Shown here piece by piece: positions 35,235 through 43,470 of a stretch of 64,000 nucleotides of DNA. The notes beneath the pieces were generated by a model, which was not told the origin of the DNA, made no database searches, and was given only the letters and a program-made list of their open reading frames with translations. The stretch is taken from NCBI RefSeq assembly GCF_052044135.1, contig NZ_JBQDYF010000008.1, forward strand, positions 102,547 to 166,546, given 5' to 3'. The stretch comes from Salinisphaera sp052044135. Its GTDB lineage: Bacteria; Pseudomonadota; Gammaproteobacteria; Nevskiales; Salinisphaeraceae. How positions within the stretch are numbered: position 1 is the first letter of the stretch; every line of letters starts with the position of its first letter. The position numbers were made by a program, and so were the translations under genes.

Positions 35235-36038
35235 ATGTTCGTACGTCCCGATTTCGACCCGATCGCGTTTTCGATCGGCCCGTTGGCCGTGCACTGGTAC
35301 GGCCTGATGTATTTGTTGTCCTTCCTCATCGGCTGGGGCATGGGCATTGTGCGCACGCGCCAGCCGCATGTGCACTGGCACAAGGAGGAAGTCGGCGACT
35401 TCCTGTTCTATGTCGTGCTCGGCGTGGTGTTCGGCGGACGGCTGGGCTATGTGCTGCTGTACCAGCCCGATCTGTTCTATCACCATCCGTTGCAGATCTT
35501 CGCGGTCTGGGACGGCGGCATGTCGTTCCACGGCGGTCTGATCGGTGTGTTGATCGCATCGATGTGGTTCGCGCGCAAGACACACCGCACCTTCTTCCAG
35601 ATTACCGACTTCGTGGCGCCGATCGTGCCGATCGGGCTGTTCTTCGGGCGTATCGGGAATTTCATCAACGGCGAACTGGTGGGCCGGGTCACGGATGTGC
35701 CCTGGGCCATGATCTATCCGCATGTCGGCCCGCAGCCGCGGCATCCCTCGGAACTGTACGAGGCCTCGCTGGAAGGACTCGCCCTGTTCGCGATTCTCTG
35801 GATCTATGCGGCCAAGCCGCGCCCGCGCGCGGCGGTATCCGGTGTATTCCTGGTCGGCTATGGCTGCTTTCGTTTTTTCTGCGAGTTCTTCCGCCAGCCG
35901 GATCCGTTCGCCGGCTTCGTCGCCTTCGGCTGGATGACGCTGGGCCAGATCTATTCGGCGCCCATGATCGTCGGCGGCATCGCGCTTTTGATCTGGGCAT
36001 ATACCCGACGCGATCCGAATGAGGGCGGCGCCAGGTGA
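35235..36038 (+). CDS. lgt: Prolipoprotein diacylglyceryl transferase Lgt
   Basis: 267 residues from ATG 35235. Inner-membrane enzyme that adds diacylglycerol to the lipobox cysteine of prolipoproteins. The family hallmark is GRIGNFINGELVGR, with the H/Y region PLAVHWYGLMYLLSF near the N-terminus and HPSELYEASLEG later. About seven membrane helices. It overlaps the GTG of thyA by four bases, the common lgt-thyA pairing. Confidence 0.95.
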   Translation: MFVRPDFDPIAFSIGPLAVHWYGLMYLLSFLIGWGMGIVRTRQPHVHWHKEEVGDFLFYVVLGVVFGGRLGYVLLYQPDLFYHHPLQIFAVWDGGMSFHGGLIGVLIASMWFARKTHRTFFQITDFVAPIVPIGLFFGRIGNFINGELVGRVTDVPWAMIYPHVGPQPRHPSELYEASLEGLALFAILWIYAAKPRPRAAVSGVFLVGYGCFRFFCEFFRQPDPFAGFVAFGWMTLGQIYSAPMIVGGIALLIWAYTRRDPNEGGAR

Positions 36039-36844
36039 GTGCGGCGATCGAGCAACCCTATCTCGACCTGATGCGCGAGGTGCGCGATCACGGCGTGACC
36101 AAGGCCGATCGTACCGGCGTGGGCACGAAGTCGGTGTTCGGCCGCCAGATGCGGTTCGATCTGGCCCGCGGTTTCCCAGCCCTGACCACCAAGAAACTGC
36201 ACCTGCGCTCGATCATCCACGAGCTGCTGTGGTTCATCGCCGGCGATACCAATATCGCCTACCTGCGCGAGCACAAAGTCCGGATCTGGGACGATTGGGC
36301 CGACGAGAACGGCGATCTCGGTCCGGTCTACGGCTACCAGTGGCGCAGCTGGCCGGCGCCGAACGGCGAGTCGATCGATCAGCTGGCACGCGTGATCGAG
36401 GGTATCCGGCGTAATCCCGATTCACGCCGGCATATCGTGACCGCGTGGAATCCGGCCCAGGTCGACGATATGGCGTTGCCGCCGTGTCATGCGATGTTTC
36501 AGTTTTATGTCGCCGGCGGGCGTTTGTCCTGCCAGCTCTATCAGCGCAGTGCCGATATTTTTCTGGGCGTGCCGTTCAATATTGCCTCTTATGCGATATT
36601 AACGCACATGATTGCCCAGGTATGCGATCTGGCCGTGGGCGACTTTGTGCATACGCTCGGCGACGCGCATATTTACTTGAATCACCTCGACCAAGTGGCC
36701 GCCCAGCTTGCGCGCGAGCCGCTCGCGCCACCGCGCCTGCATCTGAATCCGGCCATCGACGATATCTTCGATTTTCGTTTCGATGACATTGAATTGCTTG
36801 ATTATAAAAGCCATCCGACCATCAAGGCCCCGATCGCGGTCTGA
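36035..36844 (+). CDS. thyA: Thymidylate synthase ThyA
   Basis: 269 residues from GTG 36035. Makes dTMP from dUMP with methylene-tetrahydrofolate. The active-site segment is LPPCHAMFQFYV with the catalytic cysteine, followed by LSCQLYQRSADIFLGVPFNIASYA. N-terminal RTGVGTKSVFGRQMRFDL is also conserved. The final 250 bp use more A and T than neighbouring genes. folA, which regenerates the folate, is 3.4 kb downstream behind two signalling genes. Confidence 0.96.
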   Translation: MSAAIEQPYLDLMREVRDHGVTKADRTGVGTKSVFGRQMRFDLARGFPALTTKKLHLRSIIHELLWFIAGDTNIAYLREHKVRIWDDWADENGDLGPVYGYQWRSWPAPNGESIDQLARVIEGIRRNPDSRRHIVTAWNPAQVDDMALPPCHAMFQFYVAGGRLSCQLYQRSADIFLGVPFNIASYAILTHMIAQVCDLAVGDFVHTLGDAHIYLNHLDQVAAQLAREPLAPPRLHLNPAIDDIFDFRFDDIELLDYKSHPTIKAPIAV

Positions 36845-36905
36845 ATGTCCGAGGCGGCTCGCGCCCGGCCAGTATTTTCAGCGCGCGGTCGGTGAGTTGA
36901 AGTAG

Positions 36906-36923
36906 AATGTCGATCATGACATT
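36906..36923. promoter_or_regulatory. AATGTC-N6-GACATT palindrome before the GGDEF/EAL gene
   Basis: A perfect 6-6-6 inverted repeat in the 97-bp gap between thyA and the signalling gene, 18 bp before that gene's TTG start. AT-rich relative to surroundings. It could be a regulator site or a short mRNA hairpin near the start codon. Confidence 0.35.
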
Positions 36924-36941
36924 TGAATAAGAAAACTCACA

Positions 36942-38657
36942 TTGGATCAGGGAACGGGCCCGATTCGGGTTCTCGTCGTTGAGGATAGCGAAGAGGATCG
37001 CGAACATCTGGCCAGTCTGTTGTCGGCGGCGCACGGCATGGGGTATGCCCTGACGTTCGCATCGGACCACGTCGAAGCCGAACGTGAGCTGGCGCGTGCT
37101 GCGCACGATATTTGCCTGCTCGATTATCAGCTGGGCGCGCGCACCGGCCTGGAAGTGCTGCGCAGCGCGGCGGCCCGACGCTTCGCGGGGCCGATCGTCG
37201 TGCTGACCGGTAACGACAATTATGAAATCGATCTGGCGGTCATGAAGGCCGGCGCGGTCGATTTTCTGTCCAAGGATTCCCTGACGGCGGTACTGATCGA
37301 ACGGGTCATTCGCTACGCGATCCAGCAGTACGCCAACCAGGCGCAGTTCACTTATCTGGCCGAGCACGATCAGATTACCGGTCTGTTCAATCGCCGGGTG
37401 GTGCAGGAACGCATCGCCCGGAAGCTGGCCGAGCCGCCGGAGCGGCGCGCCCCCTTCGTGGTGATCTATTTCGATCTCGACGGCTTCAAGAGTATCAACG
37501 ATTCGCTGGGCCATAACGTGGGCGACCGCGCCCTGGCCGTGGCCGCGGAGCGCCTCCAGGCCTGCTGTAGCGCGCAGGTGCTGTTGGGGCGCGTGGGTGG
37601 CGACGAATTCGTGGCGGTGGTCGACACGGACGACACCACCGAGGTCGATGCGATGCTGCGCGCGGTGCTGGATCGGTTCCGCCAGCCGGTGGTGGTGCGC
37701 GAGCACCGGCTCCGCGTGACCATATCGATCGGCGCGGCGCGCTATCCCGAGGACGGCGCCGATGGCATGACCCTGCTCACCCACGCCGATGCTGCGATGT
37801 ACGCCGCCAAGCGGGCCGGACGCGATCGATTCTGCTGGTTTGCCGACGTCGATCAGGCGACCGAGGCCGAGCCGGCGGAGCTGGGCAACGAGCTGCGCCT
37901 GGCCCTGGAGCGCGACGAGTTGTATCTGGTGTACCAGCCCCAGTTCGAGCTCGAGACCGGCCGTATCGTCGCACTGGAAGCGTTGTCGCGCTGGCATCAC
38001 AGCCGCCTCGGGCCGATCTCGCCGACGCGTTTCGTCGCGCTCGCGGAGACGAGTGGTTTTATCAACCGTCTCAGTGACTGGGTGCTGTCGTCGGCCTGTC
38101 GTCAGTATCTGGCCTGGCGCGACTACGGCCTGATTGATGCCGACGTGGTGCTTGCGGTCAATGTCTCGGCCGAACTGGTCAGTAACGCCGGCCTGCTGGC
38201 CAGCGTACGACGGCTGATCGACGAGCGCGGCATGCCGCCCGGCTGTCTCGAGCTGGAATTCAGCGAAAGCGCACTCATTCTGGACAACCGGATTTTCGAT
38301 GATCTGCTCGTCGCCCTCAAGAATATGGGGGTACGGGTCGTTATAGATGATGTCGGGCGCGGTCGCTCGACGCTCCAGTCTCTAACGCGGCGGCCGGTGG
38401 ACGTGCTCAAGATCGATCTCAACTGTCTGCGCGGTGTCGTGGACAATCCCAGCGACCAGGCCATGGCCCGGGCGATCATCGCCCTGGGGGCCAGCCTGGG
38501 CATGCGTGTAGTGGCCGAAGGGGTCGAGAACGATGGACAGCGGCGCTTTCTGGCCGACAACCACTGCGGCTTCGCGCAGGGTTTCTATTATGCGCCCGGC
38601 CTGACGACGCCGGACGTGACCGAACTCCTGGCCGGTTTGACCGCCCCGATTCACTGA
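36942..38657 (+). CDS. Response regulator with GGDEF and EAL domains (c-di-GMP signalling)
   Basis: 571 residues from TTG 36942. Receiver domain at about 5-125 (VLVVEDSEEDREH, phosphoacceptor in ICLLDYQLGARTG, KDSLT lysine). GGDEF domain at about 140-300 with an intact GGDEF motif at residues 219-223. EAL domain at about 315-560 with LEALSRWH, ELEFSESALIL and VIDDVGRGRSTLQSL. DDVGRG differs from the common DDFGTG loop, so hydrolysis may be altered. No HAMP or membrane segment, so cytoplasmic. The kinase encoded directly downstream is the likely partner. Confidence 0.9.
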   Translation: MDQGTGPIRVLVVEDSEEDREHLASLLSAAHGMGYALTFASDHVEAERELARAAHDICLLDYQLGARTGLEVLRSAAARRFAGPIVVLTGNDNYEIDLAVMKAGAVDFLSKDSLTAVLIERVIRYAIQQYANQAQFTYLAEHDQITGLFNRRVVQERIARKLAEPPERRAPFVVIYFDLDGFKSINDSLGHNVGDRALAVAAERLQACCSAQVLLGRVGGDEFVAVVDTDDTTEVDAMLRAVLDRFRQPVVVREHRLRVTISIGAARYPEDGADGMTLLTHADAAMYAAKRAGRDRFCWFADVDQATEAEPAELGNELRLALERDELYLVYQPQFELETGRIVALEALSRWHHSRLGPISPTRFVALAETSGFINRLSDWVLSSACRQYLAWRDYGLIDADVVLAVNVSAELVSNAGLLASVRRLIDERGMPPGCLELEFSESALILDNRIFDDLLVALKNMGVRVVIDDVGRGRSTLQSLTRRPVDVLKIDLNCLRGVVDNPSDQAMARAIIALGASLGMRVVAEGVENDGQRRFLADNHCGFAQGFYYAPGLTTPDVTELLAGLTAPIH

Positions 38658-38701
38658 TCGGGTTGCGCGGCGACGTTTTCACGAACGAGCATGGAACGGT
38701 C

Positions 38702-40240
38702 ATGATCGATTCCACGGCCCATGTTTCACGCCGGCTCGTCGATGACGACAACGGCGGCTTTGCCGAGCGCGCGCTCGAGTTGCTGCTCGCGCGGGATTCA
38801 TCGCTCGCCGTGTGCGGGTTGACGCTCGATGGTCGTGTCCGCATCTGGCACGACAGCGCCGAGCGTTTGCTCGGGCATTTTGCGGTCGACGTCATGGGGC
38901 GCCGGCTCGATCATCTCGCGCCGGCGGAGAATCGTCATCAGGGATTGGTCACCCGAACGCTGTTCGGCGCCTCTGCAGCGGGGCAAGCGCAGCTCGATCT
39001 ACCGCTACTGACGCGGGCCGGCGAGCGCAAGAATTGTCGACTGGAGATCCGGCCGCAGCTCGAAGCCGAGCCGGGTTTTGCGGTGCTCATCCAGGAGACC
39101 GGGCCGGCATACGATCTGCCGAGCCGGCGCCGGTCGCGGGGCGACTCGCGCGCCGCCCACCGCGCCAATCTCGCGCTGATCGCGGGCGAGCCCGGCTGGA
39201 TCGGGCTGGGGCTCGAGGCCGAGATCAAATACGTCAGTCCGCAGGCCGCAGAGTGTCTGGAGGTTGTCGATCACACGTGGGTCGGGCGTCCGGTGATCGA
39301 TGTGTTCCGGCCGGCGGACGAACAGGACTGGTACGTGCTGTTGCATCGCACGGTGGAGACCGGACGGCCGCAGCAGGCCGTGGTGGTCGGCACGGACGAC
39401 GGGCCCGACGATGTCTGCTGGCCGGTCACGGTGGTCGCGCTGCACGACGAGGCCGACAATACCCTGCTGGGCTTCACCCTGGCACTCGGGGCGCCGGAGA
39501 AATCCAGTGATCGCCGGACCGCGCCAGCGGCCGGCGGCGATCAATCGGCTGAGCGTGCCTGGTTCAATGCGGTCGTGCACGACCTGCGCGAGCCGCTGCG
39601 GCGCGTGCGCGAGTATGTCCACGCAGCACGTGACGACGACGCGGTGGCCCCCGGCGCGGGTGCTGCGGACTATCTCGCCCGCATCGATGCGGCGGTCGCG
39701 CGGCTGCAGGACAATGTGGCGGGGATTCTTCGGCTGGCACGCATCGACAACGCGCCATTCGTGCCCCAGCGGATTGATCTCCGGGCGTTGATCGCGACGG
39801 TCGTCGATGATCTGGGCACGCTCAGGCGCGAGCACGACGCCGTCGTCGACGTGGGCAGTCTCGGGGTTGTGTCCGGCGACCCGGTACAGTTGCGGTTGCT
39901 GTTCCAGAATCTGATCGACAACAGCATTCGCTATCGTCGCCCCGAGGCGCCGCCGCGCATCGCGATCGCAGCCTTGGCGACGGCGCCGGACGAGGGCACG
40001 CTGCGGCTGCGCTACAGCGACAACGCGCGTGGCTTCGACAACCCGGAGGCCATGCTGGCCGGACAAGACCGCGAGGCCGTGGCCGGAACCGGTATCGGCC
40101 TCGATCTGTGCCGGCGCATTGCCCGGCGCCATCGGGGGGATCTCGAGATTGCCGAAACCCACAGTCAGGGAACGACCTTCATCATCACGCTGACCCGGCA
40201 GTTCGAGGCCAGGGCAGACGCAAGCCAGGAGACACGATGA
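38702..40240 (+). CDS. PAS-domain sensor histidine kinase
   Basis: 512 residues from ATG 38702; TTG 38663 is an alternative. Two PAS-like domains at about 20-130 (CGLTLDGRVRIWHDSAERLLGH) and 155-275. Histidine kinase core at about 290-505: the H-box FNAVVHDLREPLRRV has the phospho-histidine followed by Asp-Leu-Arg rather than Glu-Leu-Arg. The N-box is FQNLIDNSIRYRR, G1 is RYSDNARGFDN, and G2 is GTGIGLDLCRRIARRHRG. No membrane segments, so a soluble sensor. It follows the GGDEF/EAL regulator by 44 bp and precedes folA in an ATGA overlap. Confidence 0.88.
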   Translation: MIDSTAHVSRRLVDDDNGGFAERALELLLARDSSLAVCGLTLDGRVRIWHDSAERLLGHFAVDVMGRRLDHLAPAENRHQGLVTRTLFGASAAGQAQLDLPLLTRAGERKNCRLEIRPQLEAEPGFAVLIQETGPAYDLPSRRRSRGDSRAAHRANLALIAGEPGWIGLGLEAEIKYVSPQAAECLEVVDHTWVGRPVIDVFRPADEQDWYVLLHRTVETGRPQQAVVVGTDDGPDDVCWPVTVVALHDEADNTLLGFTLALGAPEKSSDRRTAPAAGGDQSAERAWFNAVVHDLREPLRRVREYVHAARDDDAVAPGAGAADYLARIDAAVARLQDNVAGILRLARIDNAPFVPQRIDLRALIATVVDDLGTLRREHDAVVDVGSLGVVSGDPVQLRLLFQNLIDNSIRYRRPEAPPRIAIAALATAPDEGTLRLRYSDNARGFDNPEAMLAGQDREAVAGTGIGLDLCRRIARRHRGDLEIAETHSQGTTFIITLTRQFEARADASQETR

Positions 40241-40734
40241 CGCAACCGCGTATCAGCCTGATCGCGGCCATGGATGTGAACGGCCTGATCGGCGCCCGGG
40301 GCGGTATGCCATGGCACCTGCCGGAGGATCTGCGCTGGTTCAAGCACAACACGCGCGGCAAGCCCATCGTGATGGGCCGGCGCACATTTGAATCGATTGG
40401 TCGGGCGTTGCCGCACCGGCGCAATCTGGTGTTGACGCGCCAGCCCGGCTTTCGGGCCGCGGGCGTGGTCGTGGTCGATCGTCTGGATGCCGCCTTGGCG
40501 CAGGCGGCCGATGCGACGGAACTCATGGTCATCGGCGGGGCGCAGATCTATGCGCTCGCATTGCCGCAGGCCGACCGTCTGCTGATCACGCGTATCGAGG
40601 CCGAATATACCGGCGATACCTGGTTTCCGGCGGTGGACTGGGCCCGCTGGCGACTCGTGGCCGAGGAGCCCCGCGCGGCCACCGGCGATACGCCGGCGTA
40701 TCGATTCATGACGTATGTGCGTATTGCTGGCTAG
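40237..40734 (+). CDS. folA: Dihydrofolate reductase FolA
   Basis: 165 residues from ATG 40237, overlapping the kinase stop. NADPH-dependent reduction of dihydrofolate. Family blocks are SLIAAMDVNGLIGARGGMPWHLPEDLRWFK, PIVMGRRTFESIGRALP and VIGGAQIYALALP. The last base of the final glycine codon and the TAG stop belong to the MITE-like element that starts at 40731, so the insertion created or replaced the natural end of the gene. Confidence 0.95.
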   Translation: MTQPRISLIAAMDVNGLIGARGGMPWHLPEDLRWFKHNTRGKPIVMGRRTFESIGRALPHRRNLVLTRQPGFRAAGVVVVDRLDAALAQAADATELMVIGGAQIYALALPQADRLLITRIEAEYTGDTWFPAVDWARWRLVAEEPRAATGDTPAYRFMTYVRIAG

Positions 40735-41004
40735 GGCCTGTTGCCGTTTCGTGCGAGCGCCGCGTTGGAGACCGCAAATCGTGTCCGGCAAGGCGCGAGT
40801 CGCCGCGTCGTGGCGTGCCACGATCAAGACTTGCAACGCCGCCGGGCGCGATTTGCGGCCCAACCCGAAGGGACAAGCGCTGTTTTGCGGCAATCCAGCG
40901 TTGTAGCCCGCTTGTGCAGAGTGACTGCACGGCGCGCACTACGCCTCGTCTTGCCGCAAAACAGCGCTTGGCGCGGACTCGCACGAAACGGCAACAGGCC
41001 CTAG
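40731..41004. mobile_element. 274-bp MITE-like element with terminal inverted repeats
   Basis: The ends CTAGGGCCTGTTGCCGTTTC and GAAACGGCAACAGGCCCTAG are exact inverted repeats, continuing to about 27 bases (GTGCGAG/CTCGCAC). An inner inverted pair, AAGCGCTGTTTTGCGGCAA at 40875-40893 and its complement at 40951-40969, is perfect over 19 bases. No transposase is encoded. Both outer ends carry CTAG. A truncated copy lies at 23136-23189. The element fills the gap between folA and the ACBP gene. Confidence 0.8.
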
Positions 41005-41051
41005 ACTCGGCAGACCGACGCGACGAAGGCCCATCGGGCCGAGGAGAATCC

Positions 41052-41321
41052 ATGGCGGATCCGCAAGCTGAATTCGAACAGGCGCAGAAGGATGTCGAGA
41101 CGCTGTCCACGCGTCCGAGCAACGCCGATCTGCTGGCGCTGTATGCCCACTACAAACAGGCCACCGTGGGCGATGTTTCCGGCAAGCGGCCGGGCATCAC
41201 CGATTTCAAGGGCCGGGCCAAGTACGACGCGTGGGCCAAACTCAAGGGGATGGCGGCCGACAAGGCGAAGCATGGTTACGTGACCAAAGTGGGGGCGCTG
41301 CTGGACGCCGAGCGCGACTGA
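41052..41321 (+). CDS. Acyl-CoA-binding protein
   Basis: 89 residues from ATG 41052, with GAGGAG upstream. Small four-helix protein that binds long-chain acyl-CoA in the cytoplasm. Family residues are seen in EFEQAQKDVETLSTRPSNADLLALYAHYKQATVGDV, then KGRAKYDAWAKLKGMAADKA. Bacterial ACBPs are fairly common in gammaproteobacteria. The 48 bp between the MITE-like element and the start probably hold too little room for a full promoter, so the element may supply part of it. Confidence 0.93.
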   Translation: MADPQAEFEQAQKDVETLSTRPSNADLLALYAHYKQATVGDVSGKRPGITDFKGRAKYDAWAKLKGMAADKAKHGYVTKVGALLDAERD

Positions 41322-41424
41322 TTGGCGCCGGGCTTGTATCTTGGGCCGGCGGCGCGGTCATTGCGCGCGAGGCCGTGGTATTCGAACATGACGGGGCCTG
41401 TCCTTGCCGCTACCCGGAGGCGTC

Positions 41425-42282
41425 GTGACTGAAATCGATGTGTTGACGGATCCGGCGGAGACCGCCCGGACGGCGCATGTCGAGCGATTGCGCGACTTCG
41501 TGTCGTGCCATCGCCGGCTGTTCGTCCTGACCGGCGCCGGCATGAGCACCGATTCGGGCATTCCGGACTATCGCGACCGCGACGGCGGCTGGAAGGGGGC
41601 ACGCCCGATTCAGCATCAGGCGTTCATCGCTCAGCTTTCGAAGCGCCGTCGCTACTGGGCACGCAGCATGGCCGGCTGGCCGCCCGTGGCGCGGGCCCGG
41701 CCCAATCCCGGCCACCGCGCCCTGGCACGGCTGGGGGCGGCCGGGCGGCTGTCGCTGCTGGTGACGCAGAATGTCGATGGCCTGCATCAGGCCGCGGGCA
41801 GCCGTAGCGTGGTCGATCTGCACGGCCGGCTCGATCGTGTGGTGTGCCTGGATTGCGGGACCCGCCTGTCGCGCCACCGGGTGCAGGATATGCTGGTCGA
41901 GGCCAACCGCGGTTGGCTGCACGATGCCGACGCCATGCGCCCCGATGGCGACATCGAGCTTGGCGACATCGACTACCAGCGCTTCAATGTGCCGGATTGC
42001 CCCCTGTGCGGCGGGATACTCAAGCCGGACGTGGTGTTTTTCGGCGGCGCCGTACCCGGGCCGCGCGTCGAGCGGGCCTGGGCCGGGCTGGCCGGGGCCG
42101 AGGCCGTGCTGGTATCCGGCTCTTCGCTGATGGTGTGGTCCGGCTTTCGCTTCGTCCGCGAAGCCGCGGTGCGCGGGCTGCCGATCATGGCGATCAATCG
42201 GGGGCGTACCCGGGCCGACGATCTGATCACGCACAAGATCGACGACGACTGCGGCGCGCTGCTGGATGCAGCGATCGACTAG
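41425..42282 (+). CDS. Sir2-family NAD-dependent protein deacylase
   Basis: 285 residues from GTG 41425, which has GGAGG eight bases upstream; the TTG at 41404 lies before that site. NAD-binding motifs GAGMSTDSGIPDYRD and TQNVDGLHQAAGS (catalytic His in LHGRLD) are intact. The zinc site is four cysteines: VCLDCG and CPLCGG, with a 30-residue acidic insert between. KPDVVFFGGAVP and SGSSLMVWSGFR follow. It most resembles class II (SIRT4-like) bacterial sirtuins. Acyl specificity is unknown. Confidence 0.9.
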   Translation: MTEIDVLTDPAETARTAHVERLRDFVSCHRRLFVLTGAGMSTDSGIPDYRDRDGGWKGARPIQHQAFIAQLSKRRRYWARSMAGWPPVARARPNPGHRALARLGAAGRLSLLVTQNVDGLHQAAGSRSVVDLHGRLDRVVCLDCGTRLSRHRVQDMLVEANRGWLHDADAMRPDGDIELGDIDYQRFNVPDCPLCGGILKPDVVFFGGAVPGPRVERAWAGLAGAEAVLVSGSSLMVWSGFRFVREAAVRGLPIMAINRGRTRADDLITHKIDDDCGALLDAAID

Positions 42283-42471
42283 AACCGGGCGCGCCGATGG
42301 TGTCTGTATCCGCGCGGCCCCGGCTCCGGTCGGCGCCCCGGCCAGACCGCTGTATGGCGCATCGCAAGTCCTGCGGCGAGCGCCTACACTGACTGGGTAA
42401 TGTCGACAACTCAAGCCGATGTGTCGTGATCAACTCCTGTGTGCTCGCCGTGGCGTGTTGGGGGCCCGCCC

Positions 42472-43398
42472 GTGAGCCCCAGTGACCTGCGCCTGGGGAT
42501 CGATCTCGGTTGCTCGCACCTCACCGGGGCGATCGTCGACGCCGATCATCGCGTGCATGCCGAACGGCGTCTGGCGGTGCCGGTCGGGGATTATTCGGCC
42601 ACGGTCGCCGCGATTGTCGAGATGGTCGGCATGCTGGAAACGGATGTCGGTATCGAGGGTCTGCCGGTCGGTGTGGCGACGCCGGGGCGCCTGAACGCGA
42701 GCCGACATCTGATATGTGGCTCGCATGCGGGCTGGTTGAACAACCGCCCGCTGCCGCGGGATCTTGCCGCGACCCTCGGGCGCAATGTGCGTACCGCGCA
42801 CAAGGCCGGTTGCCTGGCCGGGGCCGAACAGAGCAGCGGGGCGACCGCGGGCGCGCGCCGGGTGTTCGCCGCCGTACTCGGCAGCGGCGTATCCGGCGCG
42901 CTGATGATTGACGGCCGGCTTGTCGGTGGCGCGAACGGGTTCGCCGGTGCCTGGGGGCACAATAGCCTGCCCTGGCCGAGTGCCGCCGAGATGCGGGGCG
43001 CCCCGACTTGTGGCTGCGGGCTGAGCGGCTGTATCGAAACGTGGTTGTCCGGACCCGGGATGAGTCGCGATCATGAGCGCCGGGGCGGCCATGCGCTCGC
43101 CGTGCCCGATATCGTGGCACGGGCCGAGGCCGGGGAGCGCCTGGCCGGGATAACCCTGCGTGATTGGCTGGCGCGCAGTGCACGGGCATTCGCGGCGGTC
43201 ATCAATCTCATCGAGCCGGAAATTATCGTGGTTGGCGGCGGGCTGTCGCGTATTCGCTGGCTGTATAGCGAAGTCCCCAAGGTGTGGGCGCGCCACTGCG
43301 CCACCGACGATCTCCGAACCACCCTCGTGCCGGCTGCGCACGGCGAGGTCTCGATCGCTTGCGGGGCGGCTTTGCTGTGGCCGGTGCCCGGCGCATGA
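42472..43398 (+). CDS. ROK-family sugar kinase (fructokinase-like)
   Basis: 308 residues from GTG 42472. The ROK signature lies in GVSGALMIDGRLVGGANGFAGAWGHNSLPW. The zinc-binding CGCGLSGCIETWLSGPG motif follows, and VVGGGLSRI is the C-terminal ATP-site block. The N-terminal phosphate-1 loop reads GIDLGCSHLTGAIVD, with Cys in place of the usual second Gly and Ser-His instead of Thr-Lys. The general look is of Mak-type fructokinases. Because the phosphate loop is unusual, activity is less certain. Confidence 0.78.
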   Translation: MSPSDLRLGIDLGCSHLTGAIVDADHRVHAERRLAVPVGDYSATVAAIVEMVGMLETDVGIEGLPVGVATPGRLNASRHLICGSHAGWLNNRPLPRDLAATLGRNVRTAHKAGCLAGAEQSSGATAGARRVFAAVLGSGVSGALMIDGRLVGGANGFAGAWGHNSLPWPSAAEMRGAPTCGCGLSGCIETWLSGPGMSRDHERRGGHALAVPDIVARAEAGERLAGITLRDWLARSARAFAAVINLIEPEIIVVGGGLSRIRWLYSEVPKVWARHCATDDLRTTLVPAAHGEVSIACGAALLWPVPGA

Positions 43399-43470
43399 AC
43401 ACGGTCGCGGCCGAGGGGGATTCGCGGCCCTGTGCTATGGTCGGGTAACGATTCGTTCCACGGAGCCGTC

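Noticed and set aside
36540..36844. AT-richer 3' end of thyA as a sign of transfer
   Set aside because: The encoded protein is a normal full-length ThyA in its usual place after lgt; the base shift is too mild and local to support transfer.
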